A stretch of DNA of 64,000 nt from Ctenosaura bakeri (Eukaryota > Chordata > Lepidosauria > Squamata > Iguanidae). Shown here piece by piece: positions 33,341 to 45,300 of the stretch. The notes beneath the pieces were generated by a model, which ran no database searches, was not told where the DNA came from, and was given only the letters and a program-made list of their open reading frames with translations. The position numbers were made by a program, and so were the translations under genes. Positions within the stretch are counted from its first letter, which is position 1. The number at the start of each line of letters is the position of its first letter. The stretch lies in the NCBI GenBank assembly GCA_948474755.1, contig CAOLHI010002142.1, positions 186,001 to 250,000 of the forward strand, given 5' to 3'.

Positions 33341-36285
33341 CTTAAGCAAGAAAAATGCATCAAACTACCATGTTTGTTAAAACAAAGGCCCATTAATTCT
33401 TAATCAATACTCTTGAATTAGAAGGCTGCAGATAAAACATTGGCTGCTTGGTTCAAATGAAAATGAGAAACCCACCTGCTTCCTTACCCTCTGCTTTTTG
33501 GCCCTTTAAGATTGTCAGGTCACAATGGAGCAGAAATAGCAGAAATTGCCTGGCACCTCTGTGCTCCTCTGAGTTCCTTCCTTGCCTGTCGAATTCATTC
33601 CTGCAAATTGTACAGCTCTCTTCTTGTCTCTAGATCTATTGGTAATTCTGTCTGTTTTCCATTTTCTTCTTGCCTTAGCTTTCTGTTTCCTCCATACTCC
33701 TCCTCAAGCCTTATTCTCCACCCATTCCTCCTTTAAGTTTTTTTCCTCAGTCTCCTCTCTACTCTGCCTCTTCAGCCTCTTTTCTTTGTTGCCCATACTG
33801 CTCTGTTCGTGTCTCTAGAACTCATCCGCTTCATATTCTTCAGGTATATCCTCTCTGACATTTTAGTGCAAGACAAACAGTTTCCTCCCAGAAACTAAAA
33901 GTTTAGTTTCCTCCCAGAAATTAAATGTAATCGTATTCAACAAGATATCTATGTTAGTCTGTTTTAGCATAAAAAGACATAAACATATCCTCCAATGTTC
34001 CATAGATGAAAACTGGGACACATGTGACCAAGTAACATCAGAGTGTGGTCAAGAAGTCAAAATTTACTAATGAGGAAGGACACACAAGAATATATAAGCT
34101 GGAAGAGGCTGCAGCAATTTGCTTTTGCCTGAGCCTACTGGGAAGGGCAAGATTCTATCCCCTCTCCTCCCTGCTGAGTTAGTTGAGCAAAACTGCTTTT
34201 GAACTCAGTTTGTACCAATGAAAGTAAGCTGAGGACAAATGGGGAAAGTAAGCAGAAGGAGAAACTGGGACGTTTGAAAGCAGCTGAAAATGTGGGACTA
34301 GAAAGTACTGTCTTTGCCAAAGCTGGACCATTGAAAGGTATGAGACTAACCAGTTGCATAGGGGTGGGGTGGTAACGAGAGCAGCTCGCCCCAGGCAGCA
34401 ATATTTTTGGGGCATTCTGGCCTGTAGCCATGCCCCTGTGTACCCTGGCCACGCCCCATGTGCCCTGGCCACTCCCCATGTGCCCTGGCCACGCCCCCAT
34501 GAACTACGGTCACACCCCCATAAACAGTGGCCATGCCCCTGTGTTGTAGACCTGCCCCTCTCCCTGCCCCCCCACACACTCCAAGCTCCGCCACTGAGAC
34601 TAACTGGGAAAAGTACATTCTTAGCATAAGCTTTCATGGACTACAATCCACTCCACCAAATGCAACTGGAAAAGCTAAAACTAGAAATTTATTTTCCCAG
34701 TTAGTCACAAAGGTGCCACTTCATTCCTTTATGTCTTTAGAAACTAAATGGTAACTACTTGACCAAAGAGACATTTCTGATCACTTCAGTCAGCCAGTGT
34801 TTGGGGCTAAACTGCTACAAGCACATATGACAGAAACAAATCTCCAAACTGTTATTGGGAAAACTTGCTTGGCCATCTTGCAATGAATTTGCTTTAAATG
34901 CATTAATAATTGTGTTGTAATTGTGAAGAAGATAATCTCCCCTCAAAGTACCTCATTGTGTCAGGGGTGAGAAAGAAAAAAAACTTCTAAGTAATCTTAA
35001 AAGATTTTCCTCCATTTTTAAAATATAAGTAGTAGAAAATACAGTTATTAGAGATAAGGCAATGTAAGATGGCCTATACGGATTTTCTCTGAGAAGACAT
35101 TGCTTTGGTGTCACACATTCTTTGGAGTCCACCCCCTCCAATGTTAAAAAGCAACATGGTACTCCAAGGAAAATGTTGAGAAACCACCTAAATATAGTCA
35201 GCTCTATTTTCAGAACATTTTCGGAAGCCTCCTTCCTCACACTTTATATTAGTACTACCCCTCCTTTGCAGGCAGCAGCCTTACTTTGTAACTGCCAGTA
35301 GTTTGAATCACCACAATGGTCCCAATTAGAAGTATTAGGTATCCTGAACTTCTGTTGATATTGGCCATTTCCACACTACACTCTTATAGCACGATTTTTC
35401 CACTTTCAACATCCTATGGAATCCTGGGGTTTGCAGTTTCGGGAGGGGCCGGCCAGCCCCTCCCTAAACTGCAAACCCCAGGACTCCATAGGATGTTGAA
35501 AGTGGAATAATCATGCTATAAGAGCGTACTGTGGAAATGATGATTAAATAAAAGGATCTTGAGTAAATAGGAGGTAGTAAATAAATTTGTGAAGAAGTAG
35601 GCCATGAAAAACCTGCACACACATCCTGAGTGACTACATTTGTACATCCCAATAAGCCAACATGCTGAAATTCAGCTTGTATGTGATATAAAAGCCCACC
35701 TCTGCTAAAAATCCCCATTGTTTGTTAACTAACCTTAGAGAACATTCTGAAGGTGTTGAAGGTGTGATCCAAAAAAATGAACCATTCTAAGTTCTGTTAT
35801 TATTTGTTGTTATTATTCAGCACTATAACACCGCATCCGGGGGCTTAATGCTTTACAGATACAGGAGGATGTGTCTGTGTTGTGGGAACAAGGTTTGACC
35901 CAGGCAGAACTAAGGAGGGAGAGGGGGCAGTTCAGTTGCATGTATTAGGGCTAAAATGCTTCCAGATGAAGCTTTTATTAGGCATGTGCTATAATTTGTG
36001 GAATTTTTGAGGTGTGTGGAAGAGAGATGGCACTGTTTTTCACTGTGTGACCAAAAACAGGTGTCTCATTCAATATTATCTTTTCAGGTCCCTCTTTCCT
36101 ACAAGGCAGTGGGTGACATTAGAAGACTCTTCCAGATGGGGGAAATGTGAAGAAAAGATGCAGTATTTGTTGCTGCATTTCTCAGTTTTTTTAAAAAAAA
36201 TATCCATCAAATATCCAAAAAAATCCAAAAAATATGTTTTCTTCAGGTGATATATTAGAACAATATGCTTTCTTCTCTTCCCATG

Positions 36286-36348
<63 letters not shown>

Positions 36349-39300
36349 ACTGAGTTATAGAAGTATAATGTATCAGTGCGTCACTGTAAACGCCCTTGTG
36401 CACCATAACTCTATAGATCTAAAAAAAATTTATAACTATAAAGAGGAGAAAATTTGTCCTTCAAAATATAACACCCCCCCCCTCAGCAAATCATGCCCTG
36501 TTTTTTGTAGTTTTAAAACCCCTTTGAAAGAATCCTGGCACGGATTCAAGAAATGAACAGCCACTGGAAAGAGTGAACATGGAGGTGACGAAAACTGGCA
36601 AAATCCAGAAAAACCCAAGGACATTTTCCACTCAAGCCCATACTTCTTTAAAACAATTTGGAATGTCTCTGATGAGACACGCTAATAACACTGCAATTGG
36701 GGAGCAAATTGTCTAGACTAGTGGTTCTCAAAATGTGGGGTGGGACCCCCAAGGGAGGTGTGACAGTTGCTCAAGCTGGGGCGCAAGAACTTTTTTGGCC
36801 ATCAATTTATTACAATCACCACTTGCTAACTCATTGGGAGTGGAAGGGGATGGGACAAGGGTGTAGCAGGAGGAAGGGAAACTTAGGGAAAGTGAGGAGG
36901 TTATAGAGAAGAGGAGGTTTTTCTCCACTGATTGTTCCACAGCCTGCTCCAGATTTCCAGTAACTACTCTTCAGTGTTGTGGGAGCTATCCTTGTTTCCC
37001 TTCCCCACCTGTTGTTTCACAAGTGTACTTGCTGGAGGAAAAGAAGGAGCCCTAAGCATGCCTGAAAGAGTAACTGTATTCACCATCCTTTTGCCTCCCT
37101 CCTTTCTCCCCCTCCATCACCCACCACTTGCAAAGTTCCCCTCCTTTCTTGATGTGATGCACACTGTGCGTCACAGCCATACTCATGGGCACAACATCTA
37201 TGTGCCACCTCATTGTATGGAACAGGAGGAGGTGGAGGAAGCAGGGGGAAGACTGAGAAAGGCGACACAAGAGAGATAGCAGGGAGCCCTTTCTGGACTG
37301 TTCTTTGTGATTCCCCCCATTCCGAGGAGCAGAATTATTGACTTCCATGTGCAAAAGTCTCATTTTGGACAGTGGTTGTGATCCTCTCCTTCCAGGGCTT
37401 GTGTTGAATTAGGTATCGATTTATTTTAGAAAAATAAAATAAAATAGTTCTAATTTGAACAATATTTCCTTATGAAATGTTAAAATATGAATATAAATAA
37501 ATGTGTGAATGAAAATATACACACTATGTAAACAAAATGTTTGTATTCATATAGGACATTAAGTGGTGGTGGCGGGGAGCCTGACGTCCACATGCTGATA
37601 TAAATGTGGGTCACAGGGTTAAAGAGTTTGAGAACCACTGGTCTAGCCCTTATAAGCAGAGATCCTTCAAGGGCTCTTGAAATTTAGCATGCTCACCTTC
37701 CATGCATAAGGATCAGCACTTTCTAAATTAATGGAACTAAAGAACATTTACCTCAGTTTCTCGGCTCCGTTTCAGCCTTGGTGAAGCTGGCCTATGGGCT
37801 TTTTGTATTGACCGTCTGGCTTCTGCTTCTGCTTTTGTTTCTGGTCTTGGGTGATCATGAGCCCCCTTTGCCTTTAGAAGACGAAGATACATATTGTGAC
37901 CAAGGCTTGGATACATACAACAACAGTGCAATTTCAAACATCACACACTTGTTAGAGAAAGGGAATGCAAGATCCAGAAACAATCTGTGTGTCTCACTGA
38001 ACCTGGCCTGCCTTTCTTCCAAGAGTATGTTCAATTTTCTATTCAAGTTACTGACTAAATGGAAATCTCTTGTTCTGTGCTGATGATCACATTTGCCTAA
38101 GCGGTAAAACCATTTAAAAATATTTGTATTGTTCTACAGGGAAAACCTGGCTTCATGGACTCACTGCAGATCAGAATGCAAAGTACAGTAACAGAGGAAA
38201 GAATAGTAACTGTAGCTTATGTAGTTGAGTTCTCATGTAATTTTTTTAATTTTTTTTTCCTCTGGGAAAATTGCTGCCATGACTGCTTTCCATGCTGATT
38301 CATAAGTGGACATATGGATCCCTTTCACATTCATACCCCAAGGTTATGCCAGTAGGTCATTTTTGGCCGTTTATGACTGCAATGTTATGCCTGCCTCTTT
38401 GAGAGTTAAATACCACTGAGTCCAGTGAGACTTGTTTCTCAGTGGACATGTGTATAATTGGCCTCTAAATAATGGAATTCTGTCACATATCTATGGCATG
38501 CTTTCCCAACCTGATGCTATCTAGATTTTTGGGTTCTGGCTCCTAGGATTCCTGGCTACTCTCTTTTGGCTTAGTCTCATGGAGAGTAAAACATTTGAAG
38601 GACATGGAGTTGAAGCAGAGTTTGGAAATAATGAGTTAGAGGTAACAGGCTTACCCTTGGGTCGTTACTTTTTTCTATAACTGGGGCATCATGAAGTTAT
38701 GTGTTAAAAGTAACATAACAATGGTTCACTATGTTTTCTAAATTTTCAGCAAATGATGAGTGATCCTGTTGGGGGATTATGATAGAGTAAGTTGGTATAG
38801 TGGTTTGAGTATTGGACTATGACTCTGGAGACCAAGGATTGAATCTCCAATCAGCCATGGAAACCCATTGGGTGAACCTGGGCAAGTCACATTCTCTCAG
38901 CCTCAGAAGAAAGTAAAGACAAACCTCCTTTGAACAAATCTTGCCAGGAAAACCCTGTGTTAGGGTTACCTTAGGTTTGCTATAAATCAGAAATGACTTG
39001 AAGGTACACAACAACAAGTTGGCCTTATGTCATTGCAATTCACTATTTCAGTCTGTGTGCAGGTTGAAATTTGGTAACAATGATGTAACAACCAAAATTC
39101 ACCCAAATCCATTTTTAAAGTGATGCAGCCCCACAACATGGCTGTTTCTATGTGCTGAAGAGTGGAGGATCAGCAGAGACATGACCAGCTATTTTCTGTA
39201 GCTAGATGTGCAGCAAGGATTCCTTCTAGAGACCTCCATAGGAGTCCCTGAATGCCCAGCTACAGGAAAACTGGATTAATCTCCAATGGTCCCCCTGCTC

Positions 39301-42300
39301 TCCAATAACACAGAAATGACTGCATTGCAGGGGCTGCATCATTTAAAAGGTGAATTCTGCAGTATAATGTTATGAGATGTAGCTATGTGCCACATGTACC
39401 TCTCTCAGTGTAAGAATCCGGCCAACATTCTAATCACTCTTAAATGTTACTTTCAACCAGATTCATTACACATTTTAGAGGTATTTGGAGTGCATTTTTC
39501 CACATTGTTATTCCATTAATTTACCAACCTTAAACTTTCTGTAAAAAACAAAAGTGATGAAAAAGTACCTGGAAATTTAACAAGGAACATAATGAGTTAT
39601 TTGAAAAATTCTTGTAATAGTAATGGTAACAGATTACCTTTTGAAGTTCAGGAATAAGTTATGCAGTGAACTATTTTTGAGGAAGATATAAGATATAAGT
39701 TGGGGAAGGCCACATTATAATCTAGATCAGTGGTGCTCTTTGAGTCATAGGTTGCTGGTTTGCAGCAAGTTTCCAGGAAAGAAAGAAACAGTTATAGCCA
39801 GTGGGCACAAATATGGTGCTGGTTCCTGGCATACTGGGGAAAAACCCCTGCTGATCTACCATATCAGAAAGCTTAAGAAGCACTGGTGTAGATGAAGGTA
39901 GATGTTTTCCTGGATGCGACAGAGGATGCTCTATGTAAATTTTCTTCATGTCTGCTTTGCATAGCCAGGTGGCATTTGGAATGAACTAATATGGGTGTTT
40001 GATTCTTAACTTCTCTATATCACTTTTAAAGGTGAGTCTCCTTAATCTAGTGTGCTGCGCTCCCTGCAGTGCTTATAATCTAACAATAGACTTGCCTTAG
40101 ACAAATAATCCCACCTGAAAAAATATGTATGGTCCTTCATGTCTCCAGAAGTTGGTTACAGGGTATCCACCATGGCCTCGACAGGGGATGAGCTTCAAAG
40201 GCCCGTTACAGTTAGGACATGATTTCCCTGTGAGAAGTGTACTGTTAAAAATTGCTTTTCAAGTGAACTGAGTGTTATGATTAAAATTCTTACTGTCTTC
40301 ATGTCACACTCAAAGAGACATATACTGTTTATAGAGAGACAGACAGATGTATGCACACATACACACCCACAGGTACTATTATTATTATGTTGATAATCAT
40401 AATAAAAAAAATACTGGCAACAGTGACAATGACAGCACTGCTGCTACTGGAGCTATTACTCCTGATACATATAACTGTCACAAAGAAAAACAAGGTCCTT
40501 ATTCTGAGTAGGGCCATTTCCGCATTAGACTATTATTCCATTTTCAACATCCTATGGAATCCTAGGGTTTGCAGTTTTGGGAGGAGCCTTTAGAATTCTC
40601 AGCCAGAGAGCTCTTGAGCCTCAGTAAACTACAAACCCCAGGATTCCATAGGATGTTGAAAGTGGAATAATAGCACTATAACAGTCTAGTGCAGAAACGG
40701 CCCTAGTCAGAATGAGCACCTTGTTTTTCTTTGTGACAGTTATTTATAGCAGGAGTAATAGCTCCAGTAGCAGCAATGCTGTCACTGCCACTATTGCCAG
40801 TCAGTGTGGCTAGGATCAGGCTGAATGTACCTCAGCATGTAGCTTATGGGTTGTCTCCAGTTTAAAACTACTTTGATGACAAAGTCATAATACTCAGTGG
40901 ATGCTACCTGTGCGACTTAGTGTCTCTGGAAGCACAGTTGGAATTGAAGACTCAAGCTTAATTGCAGGATGTCCAAGTTAAGCATTATCAATGTTTTCAT
41001 CACACAGGATCTTACTTACTTTGCTGCTTTTGCCTGGCCTTATCACATATGGCTGGCCTCAGGTACAACTTCCTCCCAGGAGCGACAGAGCAATCATTGC
41101 TACAGACCACAACTCCAAGGCAGGATTTTTTCAAGATGCGGGAGTTGTGATTGTTGGTGTTTCGCATTGCCCAGCTGCTCAGGTGCCTCTGAGCATTTTT
41201 ATCATCAGCACTGTAGATGCATTTTATGTAGGAATCTGGCCATTCCTGAAACCAATCTGTTTGTTTCACGTCCTGTTAGAAACCCAAAGAATATTAAGTT
41301 TGGAGCCGAGGAAAACAAGACTGCAGATGCTTCCATTCACCTTGCAGATTTCAAAAGCAGCAGATCCAATCTGCAGCACAGGCCTAGATAATTTGAATGC
41401 ACTCAGAACAGTTTTTTTGGAAGATGTATGCAGATGAAATGTACACATAAGCAGACACAAAAGATTTGGAGTTGTGATTCCTTTAGTTTTCAGCCTGACA
41501 TCCACAGCTTCTTGATATTCAGAAACATACAGGTTTATAAGCCAATCTTTCCCACTCCAGATACTTTGAACTTAGGTTCAAGAAATCCAAGCCCACATGG
41601 GGGAATGATAAAGGCTTTTGGGAGCTCTACTGCAAAACATCTGGAGAGTGAAAAGTTTCCCTACCTTTTGTGGTTTCTCTGTGCTGAAGTCAGTCAGGAC
41701 TGAATTCTCTATGAACAGTTTTTTCTAAGCATGGCTAAGTCTGGATCCAACCCATAAATTTACTTTACTTTAATATCATGAGATGGAGGCATGGGAGGGG
41801 GAAGTGAAGCAGCAGATCAAAAACCTCCTTGTTTGTTGCTTTTCTTTATTATTGAGTTCTGTGTTTATTGCATAATCACCAGCTGCCCTCTCTTTTAGCA
41901 AATATTAAGTTGGTTCAGTTCTTGTACTTTTCATGGTGGTTTCTGTGGCCCACTCATGCAGCTTCAAAATAGGGTTGGAAAGGATATTCAAATAAAAGTA
42001 GAAAAACATGTTTTCCACAGGTTGAGAAACCCTGATGAGAGGAATTCTGGAAAGATGAGAACCTTCACAGTTTGGGACTTATTTTGTGCAAAATTTGCAC
42101 ATGGTTGTTTTTTGTTTAAAACAGCATTTTCAGTACAGAAACAACTATTTTCTGCACAGATAATGCTATAATTAGGGATCTTTTTTTCACTAAATTTGCA
42201 TGTGGGTGATCTGCATAGAAAATAGCATCTTCTGCAGAGGAAACAGCTTTTTTTGCACAGAAAATGTGGGTTCATATTCTATATCACCTACTTAGTTACG

Positions 42301-45300
42301 TGCATAACTAAGGAACATGTCCTGGTCTGACTCTGCTTACTTTTCCAGGCAGCAGCTACTCTGAGAAAGGGAGGTCTCTTTCTGCTGGTGATTGGGAAAA
42401 AGATGGAGGATGTTCCCACCTCTGTCCTGCCAGTGAGAGAGGCTGCAACTAGGAAGTATGATTGGAGTCCTGCTTCTAATTGTTGCAGCCTCCCTCACTG
42501 GTGATTGTCTATCACAGTGGTTCTTAAACTTTTCTTTACCCGAGGGACTCCCTAAAAATCTAATTTGTTGCTGGGGTCACCCAAGACTTGACTCAAGATT
42601 TAAATATTTAAATTTAGATTCAAATAGTCAAATACTTATTTATTTATTTGTTTGTTTATTAAAGGGTTCTGGAGACTAAGATTCAAATTCCCACACAGAC
42701 ACTGGGTGACCTTGGGTGAGTCACATTCTCTCAGCCTCAAAGGAAGGCAAAGGCAAATGCCTTCTGAACAAATCTTGCAAAAAACAAAAAAACTGTGATA
42801 GATTCACCTTAGGGTTGCCAAAAGTTACAACTGACTTAAGGTACAGAGTAACAATGTGCCACTGACAGGGGGAGGTTCTTTATAGCCATCATGTCTCTCC
42901 CCTTTGAAAGTGACTTATGGCGACCTTAAGGTGAACCTATCATGAGAACTTTCTTGGCAGGATTGTTCCCTTTGTCTTTTTTTTCCCTTTTTTTTTTGAG
43001 GCTGAGAGAATGTGGCTTGCCTGAGGTCACCCAGAGGGTTTCCATGGCTGAGTGGGGATTCAAACCCTGGTTTCCAGAGTCATAGTTGGGGCACATGCAC
43101 ACATCTACTGCTATGTCTCTTTCATCAGGGATGCAGCAGCAGGGGTGTGGGTGGGTGCGCGTGTGCATGTGCAAACTGTTCCCTCATTTGCAAACATGGG
43201 AGCAGTTTCAGCCTCTGTAACCTCTCTCCACTGCCACAGCAATGTCGCTGCTTCTGTTGATGACCAGCAGCAGGACTTTGTGGACTCCCAGTAAGGGCTC
43301 CATGGACCCCCAGAGGTCTCCAGGCCCCAGATTAAGAACCACTGGTGTACCATAGCCATGGGTCAGCAATGTTTTTTTGCCTTTCAAGGGACATGTTTCA
43401 AAGAAAAGGTAAAATTGTGGATTACATGTATGCTCTGGTAACATTTTCCCTTCCAATCTCTTACACACATACGGAGAGACACATCTAAATACTTTTAAAA
43501 AAGGGATTATCAAGCAGTTTTGCTGTTCTGTGCAAAGCAGCTTCTGACAGGAAATTCTCAGTGAGAAATGTGAGTGTGTGTTTTTCCAGTGGTCTGGAGA
43601 CAGGTAGTGATTAGTTGCTGGGTTATGCCAACTACTTTCTAACACAATCTTCCAGTTTGGAAATTTTTGGTTTCTGTGGATGTTTATAAAAATCAAGAAG
43701 AGATTCCAGACTGTGAACAGTTTCTTAAATGTTGCTGTTCTTGGAATCTAGCACAAATCTAAAAGTTTTGCACAGGAATCATAAAATGCTTTCAGGTGCA
43801 ACTATCACACAAGTACTGCATGAACAAAGTCTAGTTCGAGATTTAGAATCAGAGCAGTTAAATAGATAATATATGGTCCAGCCAATTTAAGCATACTTAA
43901 GAAGCATCCATATCAATGACAGGAATTTGAATGTGCATAACTTGCATGGCTGAAATCTTTTAACACTGATAGGCTCTTAACTTTGACTGTATCATACTTT
44001 TGCAAAGCATATTGGCCTCTGAAACTAAGAAACATCCGTAACATATTTGTATAATAATGGGTTTTCTTCTGTCAGGTTTATATTCCCTGTGTCACTTGCC
44101 TGCTTTACTGTAGAAGAACCTCTTAACATTTAGCACTGGCATACAACTTCATGCAGACTATGATCATTTGTCCTTTGGTCTGTCTATCTGTCATGCTATA
44201 CTTGCTTGATCACAAACTCATCAACCTCGGTGTATTATATCTAATGGGGACAAAATTATGACTGTAGTAAGGTTTTGAATCAAGTCTGTTGACTACTTCA
44301 GATACCTTATGAGCAAGTATTTTTGATACCTATATTTTCTGATACACACTCATGGACCAATTCTGGCCAAGTTTGGGCTGAGATCCTGCATTGCACTAGC
44401 CACTCATAAAATTCTACCAGGCATAGGTATGTGTCTTCCCCTCCCTGCACATCAGACCTAGCTCTTTTTTGACCATCCCCATAGCCATTCTGTGGCCAGG
44501 GGAGGATGGAGGGAAGACAAGGGACAGATAGGCAGTCAGCAGGCTTTGCTCCTGCAGCAGTCTGCAGAAAGAAAGCAGGATTCTCCTGGACTTCCTGGAC
44601 ATCTTCCAAAGGTCCAGAAGGACATGTCCTCTCCTGTGCGTGGCAGCAAGAATGGAGCTGGCTGCCTACTGGTCATTTTCTTGCTGTACTCGGCCATTGA
44701 GTGGCCATAGGAATCAGTGTCCAGGTAAAAAGCAGCAAGTGGCTTAGAGAGGGAGTTGTAACAGATGGAGGTGCTGTATTCCTCCATCTACCATGAGTAA
44801 AAAATTAAATATGTAGGTTTCTGTTACCAGTGGGATGCTGGCCTTGGTATTTAAACTTAGGTTGACATCCCAAACATTTTGTGCACCAAGCTTCAGCTTT
44901 TTAAGGAAAATTGTTGGGTTCGGTCCATGGAAGTTGATGTGATGAGCAGCCAGTGTGCTGTAGTAGAGACTAGGGTTCAACTCACCACTAAGCCATGGAA
45001 ATCTACTGTTGACCATGGGCAAATCACACTCTCCTAGCCTCAGGAAAGGCAAACTCCTTCTGAACAAATCTTACCAAGAAAACCCTGTGATAAGTTTGCC
45101 TTTGGATAGTTGAAAGGCAGAAACACCCTGAAGGCACACAACAACTACAACAAAATTAATGTAATGCAACAAATTTGATTCTATATAGTGCTGGTAAGAC
45201 TTTTGCTTCATTTAAATCATATGTACCTAATAATCAACATAAACTCCAGCATCGTTGGGTGGATTTGGGGGATAATAGCTGAAATCTACTACAGTGGTGT

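Larger units (their letters stand above)
42515..43344. mobile_element. hAT DNA transposon carrying nested SINEs
   Basis: Ends CAGTGGTTCTTAAAC and TTAAGAACCACTG are inverted repeats of the Charlie/hAT type. Flanks GTCTATCA and GTGTACCA agree at 6 of 8 positions. Two tRNA-SINE fragments in opposite orientation lie inside. Lies in GCM1 intron 1. Confidence 0.72.

Noticed and set aside
34179..34637. 152-codon and 121-codon - strand open frames rich in Gly, Trp and His
   Set aside because: They are translations of the hAT minisatellite and repeat R1, not of a gene.
34953..35240. 95-codon - strand open frame in GCM1 intron 4 considered as an extra exon
   Set aside because: The flanking exons join in phase without it, there are no convincing splice sites, and it matches no GCM1 segment.
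36287..36349. Possible CRISPR-like array
   Set aside because: It is a simple CTTT microsatellite. No spaced direct repeats of CRISPR type exist in the window.
38791..39018. Possible tRNA gene
   Set aside because: The tRNA-like promoter boxes belong to a SINE with an ACAACAACA tail, and no cloverleaf with an intact acceptor stem can be drawn.
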